DNA from: Gerris lacustris | Lineage: Eukaryota; Arthropoda; Insecta; Hemiptera; Gerridae | NCBI GenBank assembly: GCA_951217055.1 | Contig: OX578283.1 | Location: 65,455,228-65,519,227, forward strand | Length of the DNA: 64,000 nucleotides | Reading direction: 5' to 3' | Part shown: one piece after another, positions 54,708 through 64,000 of the stretch | Position numbering within the stretch: the stretch's first letter is position 1 | Layout: each line of letters opens with the position of its first letter | Program-made: the position numbers and the translations under genes | The notes under the pieces: generated by a model | What the model saw: only the letters and a program-made list of their open reading frames with translations | The model's database searches: none | Told to the model about the DNA's origin: nothing

Positions 54708-55216
54708 CTAAGTTCACACATCGTTTTGGAAACGGTTTTGAAAACGATCCGCTAGTTCAAAACGCTGTACGAACGGAGATCGACGGATCGTATCGGGTTA
54801 GATCCGCTCCACCAAAAATACGTGATCGGATCGGGGGATCGAAATTCAAAACGCTCGTATGAGCAGGTCGTGGAGGGGATCGAGATATCAGGTTATTTTA
54901 CTCTTTTCAACTTTTTAAGTTCTTGAAGCTTTTAAGTTTTCGTGAGCTTCCGTTTCTTTTTTTTAAACTGCAAAAACGTTTTTAAACAAAAGTTAATACC
55001 ATAAAGAACCTGTAAAAACTTTTAATAACTTGTAAATAAAATGTAAAAATTCGCGGACATATTAGGTAACAAGAAAGAAGGTTTTACTCGTGACGTCACC
55101 GTTACGAGATTTCGAAAACAAATATTTCGATCACCTGTATTTTTTGTTGTAAGAACGCGTATCGTTTTGAAAACGAATTGGATCCGAAACGCTTTCAAAA
55201 CGATGTGTGAACGTAG
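54708..55216. mobile_element. TIR element, 509 bp, TA-flanked
   Basis: The ends are CTAAGTTCACACATCGTTTT and CAAAACGATGTGTGAACGTAG, flanked by TA at 54706 and 55217. Internal AAAACGATCCG- and GATCGG-type words are repeated subterminally. It has no transposase. The TA flank suggests Tc1/mariner-like or another TA-target class, but it could equally be a TWA target. Confidence 0.75.
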
Positions 55217-55256
55217 TAATTGTTAAGTTGATAAATGAATTATTCCTAAAGATTTA

Positions 55257-56067
55257 AGGTGGAAATTCACATCCTAGTTACTCTCACAAAAACATACAAG
55301 TAGCTCGCAGAGGAGAGCTACTGGCATGTGTATACATCAAATAGCATGCGAGTGAAAAGCATGCGAGTAAATCGCATGAGGTTTGATTTTTGTCTTGCCA
55401 GTGGCACGAGTCGAGGGGAGGGGGAACTGATAAGGCACGAGTAAACAGGCCTGCCAGCGCAAGCTTGCTAGTAACTAGCACGAGTCTCCCTCAGCCCTTC
55501 AGTCTTCAGTTGCGTTCCTTCCTTTCCGCGGGTATCTGACAACAACTCATCTACTTTCTCTGGAAGCATTCGCAATTGATTCCTAAAACCATTAACGTCC
55601 CCAAACCGCATTTCATTTAGTAGCCACTGACTCGCTCCAAATACCTAATTCTCTTCTAGCTATCCAATTTTTACCCACACTCTTCGTGTCTTTTTATTAT
55701 TTTTCAAATGTTTTAAAACACAGTTTGTGCAAGTAACAATTTGGTTAATTTCATTCCACACCGATACATTCATAAGGTACATTGAAACAATTAATAAAAC
55801 TATCAAAATTAATTATATCAAATACAATTATTTCATAATTTATTCCGGCTAAAAGAAGGCAAGAAACGATAGCCTGTTTCAAAACTAGAACTGTGACTGG
55901 AATGTGTATTGTCATGTGCTAGTAGCTCGCACAAGACCGATCATCCGGATGATACTAGCATGCTGTTTCACTGGCAAATGTACACAGCGTCTGCAGCATG
56001 CCAGCTACTGACGTGCTAGTAACTCGCCTAGTAACATGCTTTTTTACTAGCATGTGTATTTCCGCCT
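55257..56067. mobile_element. PIF/Harbinger-like MITE, 811 bp, TTA duplication
   Basis: The ends AGGTGGAAATTCACATCCTA and CATGTGTATTTCCGCCT are inverted with a few mismatches, then CTAGTNACT-type words. TTA flanks both sides (55254-55256, 56068-56070). The subterminal DNA is crowded with GCATGC, GCTAGT and AGCTCGC words. The AGGTGGA start and TWA duplication match the element at 21699. The minus frame 55284-55481 is not a gene. Confidence 0.78.
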
Positions 56068-56070
56068 TTA

Positions 56071-56360
56071 CTAAATGAATGTTTAAACCATTGCAGGACA
56101 TTAAAAGTGAGGCATTAAAGGAACGCCACACCACAAGGATAGAATACGTGAGTCTAACTACAGTCTAATTAAATGTTGACTCCTAGATATTTTTTTTTCT
56201 TTTCACATTTTTTGAAAGAGGAAACCTAATTCTGGGTTAAAAAATTGTCTTTGCTGTTATCAATTACTGAATAGGAAACTAAATGTAGATAGCTTCTTCT
56301 AGTTTTAGATATTTTCTTAAAAAAAAACTTACAATTGTTATTTTCAGATGGTTTTCTCAA
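56071..56360. other. AT-rich stretch, no gene
   Basis: No recognised features. Confidence 0.5.
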
Positions 56361-56895
56361 TTTTTACTTTCTCATATACGAAGTATATATAAAAAGAATG
56401 TATTGTGGTGGCACAAACATTCGATTTTGATGGATTTACACGTTCACGCCCCTTGAGTTTTCTTCTTTTTTTTAAACGTCTGTCTGTCGTCTGTAGCATG
56501 AGCAGATGCGTGCCGAGCCTAACCTACTAGACCGATTTTGTTGAAATTTAGCATCATACAAGGTTAAATCAAGAGTGTGGTGTGAATTTTAGCTCAAAAT
56601 ATGGAGTAATAAAAATATTTTAAAAAAATCCAATAAAAAAGTGAAAAAAAAAAATTTCTAGAAAACGGTTTCGACGATTTTTATTAAAACGTCTTAAAAT
56701 TAAGTAAAATATTATTTTTAATTATTTTTCTTTTTTTGTTTTAATTAGCCTATTTCAAAGACATGATTTATATTCAAGAGCGCCTAGTGGCTAAAGCTGT
56801 AGAGGGCACTAAACAAATGTTTGTAAATAAATTAATTAATTAATTAACAAAGAAGTCGTTTTCCCGGAAAAAATCTAGTTTGCGAAATATTAATA
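56361..56895 (+). repeat. Family T copy, interrupted
   Basis: TTTTTACTTTCTCATATACG opens it, with CTACTAGACCGATTTTGTTG and GAAAACGGTTTCGACGA. T sequence is broken at about 56705 by some 150 bp of other DNA and resumes at GTCGTTTTCCCGGAAAAAAT near 56857. Confidence 0.7.
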
Positions 56896-57004
56896 AAAAA
56901 TAACTCTGGTATTTTGAGATTCGAAAACAAAAAGTTAGCAATCACCTATTTATCACTTTTAAAATAAATATGGTTCAAAAAATTAATTAAATGAGATATT
57001 ATTT

Positions 57005-58985
57005 AACACCTTACTCTATCTGCGTTATAATAATAATCAGATCAATTTTAATATCAAAGTTGTCGCCGTATCTGCGTTATAAGCATAATCAGATCAATTA
57101 TAACATCAAAGTTGTCACCTTATCTTAGTTATAAGCATAATAAAATCAATTTTAACATAAAAGTTGTCACCTTATCTTAGTTATAAGCATAATCAGATCA
57201 ATTTTAACATCAAAGTTGTCACCTTATCTTAGTTATAAGCATAATAAAATCAATTTTAACATAAAAGTTGTCACCTTATCTTAGTTATAAGCATAATCAG
57301 ATCAATTTTAACATCAATGTTGTCACCTTATCTTAGTTCTAGGCATAATCAAATCAATTTTAACATCAAAGTTGTCACCTTATCTTAGTTATAAGCATAA
57401 TAAAATCAATTTTAACATAAAAGTTGTCACCTTATCTTAGTTATAAGCATAATCAGATCAATTTTAACATCAATGTTGTCACCTTATCTTAGTTCTAGGC
57501 ATAATCAAATCAATTTTAACATCAAAGTTGTCACCTTATTTGCGTTTAAGCCAAATCAAATCAATTTTCACATTACAGTTGTCACCTTATCTTAGTTATA
57601 AGCATAATAAAATCAATTTTAACATAAAAGTTGTCACCTTATCTTAGTTATAAGCATAATCAGATCAATTTTAACATCAATGTTGTCACCTTATCTTAGT
57701 TATAAGCATAATCAGATCAATTATAACATCAAAGTTGTCACCTTATCTTAGTTATAAGCATAATAAAATCAATTTTAACATAAAAGTTGTCACCTTATCT
57801 TAGTTATAAGCATAATCAGATCAATTTTAACATCAATGTTGTCACCTTATCTTAGTTCTAGGCATAATCAAATCAATTTTCACATAAAAGTTGTCACCTT
57901 ATCTTAGTTATAAGTATAATAAAATCAATTTTAACATAAAAGTTGTCACCTTATCTTAGTTATAAGCATAATCAGATCAATTATAACATCAAAGTTGTCA
58001 CCTTATCTTAGTTATAAGCATAATAAAATCAATTTTAACATAAAAGTTGTCACCTTATCTTAGTTATAAGCATAATCAGATCAATTTTAACATCAAAGTT
58101 GTCACCTTATCTTAGTTATAAGCATAATCAGATCAATTATAACATCAAAGTTGTCACCTTATCTTAGTTATAAGCATAATAAAATCAATTTTAACATAAA
58201 AGTTGTCACCTTATCTTAGTTATAAGCATAATCAGATCAATTTTAACATCAAAGTTGTCACCTTATCTTAGTTATAAGCATAATCAGATCAATTTTAACA
58301 TCAAAGTTGTCACCTTATCTTAGTTATAAGCATAATAAAATCAATTTTAACATAAAAGTTGTCACCTTATCTTAGTTATAAGCATAATCAGATCAATTTT
58401 AACATCAATGTTGTCACCTTATCTTAGTTATAAGCATAATCAGATCAATTTTAACATCAATGTTGTCACCTTATCTTAGTTCTAGGCATAATCAAATCAA
58501 TTTTAACATCAAAGTTGTGACCTTATTTGCGTTTAAGCCAAATCAAATCAATTTTCACATTACAGTTGTCACCTTATCTTAGTTATAAGCATAATAAAAT
58601 CAATTTTAACATAAAAGTTGTCACCTTATCTTAGTTATAAGCATAATCAGATCAATTTTAACATCAATGTTGTCACCTTATCTTAGTTCTAGGCATAATC
58701 AAATCAATTTTCACATAAAAGTTGTCACCTTATCTTAGTTATAAGCATAATAAAATCAATTTTAACATAAAAGTTGTCACCTTATCTTAGTTATAAGCAT
58801 AATCAGATCAATTTTAACATCAATGTTGTCACCTTATCTTAGTTATAAGCATAATCAGATCAATTATAACATCAAAGTTGTCACCTTATCTTAGTTATAA
58901 GCATAATAAAATCAATTTTCACATTACAGTTGTCACCTTAACTGCGTTAAAAGCATAATCAAATCACTTTTAACATAAAAGTTGT
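57005..58985. repeat. 52-bp satellite array with higher-order order, about 38 copies
   Basis: The unit is GTTGTCACCTTATCTTAGTT, ATAAGCATAATCAGATCAAT then TTTAACATCAAA. Four main variants occur: A (AATAAAATC, ACATAAAAG), B (AATCAGATC, ACATCAAAG or CAATG), C (CTAGGCATAATCAAATC) and D (TTTGCGTTTAAGCCAAATC). The order A-B-C-D-A-B occurs twice (about 57379 and 58315-58680), showing block duplication. Confidence 0.96.
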
Positions 58986-59969
58986 CTAATGCAAAGATGG
59001 CTATACCGTTTTTTAATCTTGAGCTGTTAATATGCTTTGTTGGATGGATCATGAATCTTAAAAAAGAAAAGCTTTTTTATTCGTTGATAGTTTTGAGTGG
59101 TCCACGTGTTGCGTCATGAGATAGGCCTTCATGATGGAAGAAGCTCGGGTGGCTCTTCCTGATCCGTTATGAAGAGGAGCAGACCATCACTAATCCCTGC
59201 TCGCTCCATCATTATACCCAGAGATGATAATACACATTGTTACGGGCCAAGTTATTTCCTTAGTAATGGCACGGCCTAGTATCTCACAGTTGCCTCTATT
59301 AAAAACTCTTTCCAACAACAACAAAGTCTAAGAGATTATTATTTTTTTACAGTTTGTCCTGGACGGTGTATCACCAAGATAATATCTGCGTGAAATATGA
59401 CCCGACAGAACCTTCGTAGGTTCTTTTCATAAGATGTCATCTACGTGGCAACACGAGTCATGGGTCATAACTTTGTACCTCAACCTGAGTCATGTTATTT
59501 ACTTTTTTTCTTTTATAATGTGTACTTAGAAAAAATAAAAATTTTCTTCAGCATTTTTACACATTCAAGTTCAACCACCTTTTAACTAATTTATTCTGCA
59601 AGAAATTTTAGTGATCTTTAATCATGATTAAAACCTACATAACATATGGGTATCACCAATCATTATTAATCTATTTTTTAACATTTTAGGGTTAATTGAC
59701 GAGAATTTGTAAGATTCAAATAAATGCATTTAAGAAGTTTTATATAAAACAATAACTAAACAATGTAATCAGCTAGTCAGTCAGGTTAGTAAGGATGCAA
59801 GTTTCCATAGTTAATACATACTTACAAATGAAAAGTCGTTTTACATTGTTCATTAATTATATTTTGATAAATGTGTAATTTTGAAATAAACTATGATTTT
59901 AGCTTGAGAATGATCCAAGGAGGGATCGAAATATTGCAAATAAGAGGCATTTTAATTTTCCTTAATAGA
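58986..59969. other. Lower-copy stretch, no supported gene
   Basis: 59090-59290 is GC-richer and may be unique sequence. An acceptor-like TTTTTTTACAG at about 59344-59354 precedes a 21-codon open frame that stops at 59417. I do not count it as an exon. Confidence 0.4.
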
Positions 59970-60128
59970 CAGTGGCGTAGCTAGGGCATTGCCCCCCCCC
60001 GCAAGAACTTCTTGCGGGCCCCTCACCAAACAAAATTGATGAGCAAAAAAAAAACACTTGCGTTTAGAACTGGGGGCCCCCTGGCAATGTGGGCCCATGC
60101 GAGCCCATAGTTACGCCACAGTTAACTG
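59970..60128. mobile_element. hAT-like MITE, 159 bp, perfect 8-bp duplication
   Basis: The left end is CAGTGGCGTAGCTAGGGC. The right side has ATAGTTACGCCACAG then TTAACTG. TTAATAGA flanks both ends exactly (59962-59969 and 60129-60136). An 8-bp duplication with CAGTGGCGTA-type TIRs is characteristic of hAT. The right TIR carries a short extra tail before the duplication. A C run sits at 59992-60000. Confidence 0.82.
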
Positions 60129-60136
60129 TTAATAGA

Positions 60137-60327
60137 CCTAACTAATCAAGAATTATACTGCAAGAAACAATCTACTAATTTATCAAGAAATTTAAACAAT
60201 TCCACAAAATACTTCTTCATTATAAAACGTTTCCATGGGTTTTCCAATTAATTTTGTAAAACTGTTTTGGTTTTTAAACCGAAAGTGTTTCCATAAAGAA
60301 TTAATTTCAAAAACAGTTTTGAAAAAA
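60137..60327. other. Short unassigned stretch
   Basis: AAACTGTTTTGGTTTTTAAA and AAAACAGTTTTGAAAAAAC form a loose inverted pair. Otherwise plain. Confidence 0.4.
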
Positions 60328-60612
60328 CTATTAACTACCAGACTAACTATTAACTACCAGACTAACTATTAACTACCAGACTAACTATTAACTACCAGAC
60401 TAACTATTAACTACCAGACTAACTATTAACTACCAGACTAACTATTAACTACCAGACTAACTATTAACTACCAGACTAACTATTAACTACCAGACTAACT
60501 ATTAACTACCAGACTAACTATTAACTACCAGACTAACTATTAACTACCAGACTAACTATTAACTACCAGACTAACTATTAACTACCAGACTAACTATTAA
60601 CTAGTAGACTAG
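60328..60612. repeat. 19-bp tandem array, about 14 copies
   Basis: The unit CTATTAACTACCAGACTAA is repeated without visible variation until 60600, then degrades to CTAGTAGACTAG. The homogeneity implies very recent expansion. Confidence 0.97.
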
Positions 60613-61182
60613 TTATAGTTAAGTCAGGTTATCATATCTCTGCGCATCATACAATATTGACCATTGACGCATGCGTACTGCATACCCAATCATGTCTGTA
60701 ACTACATCCGGAATCATGTTTCACCTTAAAGGAGATATTTATGATCTCAGTGAACACGTATCCTGTTAAATGCCACGGGTGAAATCCATTCATAAACTTG
60801 AACTAAGCAAGTGCAAGACAAGCGAAAGCTTTAATGAATGAGAAGTCAATAGCCTTAGCCTCACCCAGACCGCTCCCTAAGCACCTGCAGCTGCAGCCTT
60901 CACTTTGAAGCACACTTCTAGCAGTCGGTCGTATTATCAGACAGAGATAAAAAGTTAAATTCAGTAAATTCATTTAGATAAGTTATTATATCTATTTGAA
61001 GACCAACAAATCAAAACAAACATTTATTATTATTGGAATAAATGTGGTTGGCTTAGTTTAGCAATAACAAATAATTTTGAGGTGAGTAGTCGCCATCGGG
61101 GCAATATTCGATTATATAAATGATATATTAGTATTGGTGTAATTCATTCCTCTGTCTTAGTTCAATAATTGGGGGAACCAGC
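60613..61182. other. Lower-copy stretch with repeat W, copy 2
   Basis: 60965-61130 matches 49200-49385 (TAGATAAGTTATTATATCTA, GGAATAAATGTGGTTGGC). The stretch 60650-60950 is GC-richer, with no supported frame. Confidence 0.5.
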
Positions 61183-61470
61183 GTGACCGAGGTGCTCTAG
61201 GCACTAGCCCAGGTATCAATGAATCAAGGCGAATCAAGGTCGTGGGTTCGATCCCTCGCAGTGGTACTTAGATTTAAATAGCTCACTGATGACCAACCCA
61301 TACCCGCTTACAATGAACCGTACAAATGACAAATGTACAATGTACAGGTATATAATGTGGAAAGTGGCTGGAACTCTCCACCACGGGGTCAGGAAAATTG
61401 GCCCAATTGGCCTGCTAGATTCAAAGAAGTGGTTCGTCCTTACCGTCTAACCACTACACTTCTACTAGTT
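61183..61470 (+). mobile_element. tRNA-derived SINE, copy 2
   Basis: ACCAGCGTGACCGAGGTGCT is the A-box region and TCGTGGGTTCGATCCCTCGC the B-box. The body has GAAAGTGGCTGGAACTCTCC, CACGGGGTCAGGAAAAT and AAGTGGTTCGTCCTTACC, in the same order as copy 1 at 14810-15118. The tail, CTTCTACTAGTTTAATAG, runs straight into AGTTAGAGCAC-type tandem repeats. Confidence 0.88.
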
Positions 61471-62450
61471 TAATAGTTAGAGCACAAAGTTAGAGGATTA
61501 AGTAGAGGACTAAGTTAGAACACTACAAGTTAGACCACTACAAATTAGAAAACTAAGTTAGAGCATTAAGTTGAGGACTAAGGTAGAACACTATAAATTA
61601 GAGCAAGAGCACTGAGTTAGAACGCTATAAGTTAGAGCAAGAGCACTGAGTTAGAACGCTATAAGTTAGAGCAAGAGCACTGAGTTAGAACGCTATAAGT
61701 TAGAGCAAGAGCACTGAGTTAGATCGCTATAAGTTAGAGCAAGAACACTGAGTTAGAACGCTATAAGTTAGAGCAAGAGCACTGAGTTAGAACGCTATAA
61801 GTTAGAGCAAGAGCACTGAGTTAGAACGCTATAAGTTAGAGCAAGAGCACTAAGTTAGAACGCTATAAGTTAGAGCAAGAGCACTGAGTTAGAACGCTAT
61901 AAGTTAGAGCAAGAGCACTGAGTTAGAACGCTATAAGTTAGAGCAAGAGCACTGAGTTAGAACGCTATAAGTTAGAGCAAGAACACTGAGTTAGAACGCT
62001 ATAAGTTAGAGCAAGAGCACTGAGTTAGAACGATATAAGTTAGAGCAAGAGCACTGAGTTAGAACGCTATAAGTTAGAGCAAGAACACTGAGTTAGAACG
62101 CTATAAGTTAGAGCAAGAGCACTGAGTTAGAACGCTATAAGTTAGAGCAAGAGCACTGAGTTAGAACGCTATAAGTTAGAGCAAGAGCACTGAGTTAGAA
62201 CGCTATAAGTTAGAGCAAGAGCACTGAGTTAGAACGCTATAAGTTAGAGCAAGAGCACTGAGTTAGAACGCTATAAGTTAGAGCAAGAGCACTGAGTTAG
62301 AACGCTATAAGTTAGAGCAAGAACACTGAGTTAGAACGCTATAAGTTAGAGCAAGAGCACTGAGTTAGAACGATATAAGTTAGAGCAAGAGCACTGAGTT
62401 AGAACGCTATAAGTTAGAGCACTAAGTTAGAGGAGTACGTTAGAATGTTA
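61471..62450. repeat. 34-bp satellite array with 340-bp higher-order period
   Basis: After a degenerate zone (61471-61600) come about 24 near-identical units of TTAGAGCAAGAGCACTGAG plus TTAGAACGCTATAAG. The variant GAACAC falls at 61743, 61981, 62083 and 62321, so pairs lie exactly 340 bp (10 units) apart. The variant CGATAT at 62031 and 62371 is also 340 bp apart. Confidence 0.96.
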
Positions 62451-62599
62451 GAACACTAAGTTAGAAGACTCAACTAAAACACTAAGTTAAAACACACAGG
62501 ATTTTCCTAGGTTGGATTCCCAGATGTGATGTGCATTTTCATCTCTATTTCTCTCTTCTTATTTATTATTAATAAGATTAGTAATTAAAATATTAACAA

Positions 62600-63575
62600 A
62601 TAATTTTTCATCCAGAAGGGAGAAAACATTAAATTTCCACCCTACTTTATAGGGAGGAAAGGATCCCATTACAGCCTAGTTGTAAAAATCGTGGCGGAAA
62701 GTAGAAATCGTGGCGGAAAGTAAAAATCGTGGTGGAAAGTAACAGTAGAGCCAACTTATTATTCTTTAAAAATCAGTTTTGCCTGTTTTGTAACTAGTAG
62801 CAGTTTCTTTTTAATTGAATGACTCGACTAACACGTACTTTTCGATAACACGTACTTTTGATTGCCGTGATGCTTTAATTTTTATCGTCATTTTAAAATG
62901 TCTTATGACTTCATAATTGAGTTTAAACAAGACTTATACAAAAGAGGTAGGTTACGTCTAATCAGGTTATATTTATGTTTTTGATTTCTCGTATTTTAGG
63001 GTCAAACACAAATAAATTAAATATTATTCAGCTAGTCATTTTGTAGTATTATTAAACATTTGAATTATTATTTGAGTTACACATAGTTATAGAAAGTCAT
63101 TATAGAAATCAAATAAAACATTGTTGGAATTGATGAATTGCACATTTAATTCATATTCTTTTTTTTACTACAAGATCTTATAAAACTTTTTCTTTTGCTT
63201 TTAAAAGTAATTTTTAAAATTAAAGGAACAACAATTTGTAAATTTAGTTCTTAATACCTAAATAAATAGATAAATCGAAATCATAGGTTTTATTTGTGTT
63301 GATTTTCTCCCTTCTAGAGGAAAAATCTTGTACGTACCACGGGAGGAAAAAGTCATAGTACCCTCGCTATAATTAACTCCCTCGGCTACGCCTCGGGATT
63401 AAACTTCATGGTTCCCTCGGCTGCGCCTCAGGAACCAACAAAATAACTCCCTCGGCTACGCCTCGGGATTTAGACAGTATGGTTCCCTCGGCTACGCCTC
63501 AGGAACCAACCAAAACGCTCAGGGTGTAATGACTTTGTTTCCTCCCTTGGTGCGTAAATAACTATTACATACCAA
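62600..63575. mobile_element. Family Z repeat, copy 3 (longest)
   Basis: CATCCAGAAGGGAG at 62611 is inverse to CTCCCTTCTAGAGG at 63307. AAATCGTGGCGGAAAGTA is repeated three times at 62685-62740. Four CCTCGGCTNCGCCTC-type words lie between 63378 and 63512. It ends CCTTGGTGCGTAAATAACTA. About 550 bp of AT-rich DNA fills the middle. Confidence 0.8.
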
Positions 63576-63599
63576 TTAATTTAAAGTTTATCCTGATCC

Positions 63600-64000
63600 T
63601 TTTGCTTCCGAGCTTACCGAAGGTAACGGAAGCATTGTGTTCACTTTTGAGAATGAAAAACTTATATGTCTCCGATTTTAAAAATTCCAAGACAGAAATC
63701 CGTTTCAGGCATCAGAGAACATTTTTGGTCACGTGTCTGTCTGTCGGTCTGTGTGTCCACGAATTATGAAACGAGTGACGATAACTTGAGTAAATGTCGA
63801 CCGATTTTGATTAAATTTGGTAGACATGTTCATTTTACCAATGCCCAGGACGAGTTTGTTGGACAACGTTATCTGTACAAGCATTCACGAGCAACGCTCG
63901 CGTAAACGTGAACTTCAAATTTAAAATTGGAATTTTAGTTCGGGAAAAAACTCTAACTTCATCTATTCAATGAGACAAACATTTTTTTTCAAATAGAATT
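63600..64000 (-). repeat. S/R chimeric repeat, runs off the window
   Basis: 63600-63760 is the S 3' end in minus orientation (TTTTGCTTCCGAGCTTACCG). The following 63770-63990 is inverse family R (ACTTGAGTAAATGTCGACCG, ACGCTCGCGTAAACGTGAAC, AACTTCATCTATTCAATGAG). The 79-codon frame crosses the join and is not a gene. Confidence 0.7.

Noticed and set aside
57005..58985. CRISPR-like array of regular repeats
   Set aside because: The units are contiguous 52-bp tandem repeats without unique spacers, in a eukaryotic context. The same applies to the 34-, 39- and 19-bp arrays.
59352..59416. Possible short exon after TTTTTTTACAG, with VYHQDNICVKYD in one frame
   Set aside because: Only about 21 codons, the other frames stop, the donor is uncertain and no family is recognised. 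RNA-seq across 59300-59450 would decide.

Overview
This window is AT-rich, repeat-saturated nuclear DNA from a eukaryote, most likely an invertebrate animal and probably an arthropod. The reasons are the many DNA transposons with short target duplications (PIF/Harbinger-like TWA, piggyBac-like TTAA, hAT-like 8 bp), tRNA- and 5S-derived SINE-like repeats, long AT microsatellites and the absence of bacterial-style gene packing. I cannot name the species. I found no complete protein-coding gene, no rRNA operon and no functional tRNA gene. Almost every open frame longer than 60 codons lies inside a repeat.

Layout. 1-2,640: a 71-bp tandem array grown out of a palindromic MITE (family M), then a family K element and a second M copy. 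2,640-9,960: fragments of families S, P and T, a large foldback (F1), and a smaller foldback (F3) between two long AT tracts. 9,960-13,600: a 160-bp and a 39-bp tandem array. 13,600-17,540: family D and Q copies, a minus-strand tRNA-derived SINE, a foldback (F2) split by a hAT-like element, and a 133-bp MITE. 17,900-21,600: families X, S, K and R. 21,699-22,897: a PIF/Harbinger-like element with a perfect TAA duplication, itself holding a palindrome (F4). 24,200-29,900: family T, a GC-richer frame that could be a terminal exon, an S copy split by a hairpin element, two more Q copies and a 52-bp array rich in CACGTG. 30,322-31,301: a deleted piggyBac-like element that keeps the transposase C-terminal Cys-rich domain. 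31,300-39,010: S, a 5S-like repeat (D), R and K copies. 40,053-42,720: an inverted SINE pair, truncated copies of F1 and F2, and a T copy. 42,868-53,620: M, Z, D, hAT-like, X, K and S copies. 53,620-64,000: two TIR elements, a 2-kb 52-bp array, a hAT-like MITE with a perfect 8-bp duplication, a 19-bp array, a plus-strand SINE running into a 34-bp array with a 340-bp higher-order period, a third Z copy and an S/R chimera.

Family letters (M, K, S, T, X, R, D, Q, P, Z, F1-F5) are labels I made for sequences recurring within this window. They are not database names. The region works as a record of transposon insertion and tandem amplification rather than as a set of cooperating genes. Boundaries are read by eye and are approximate unless a target duplication fixes them.
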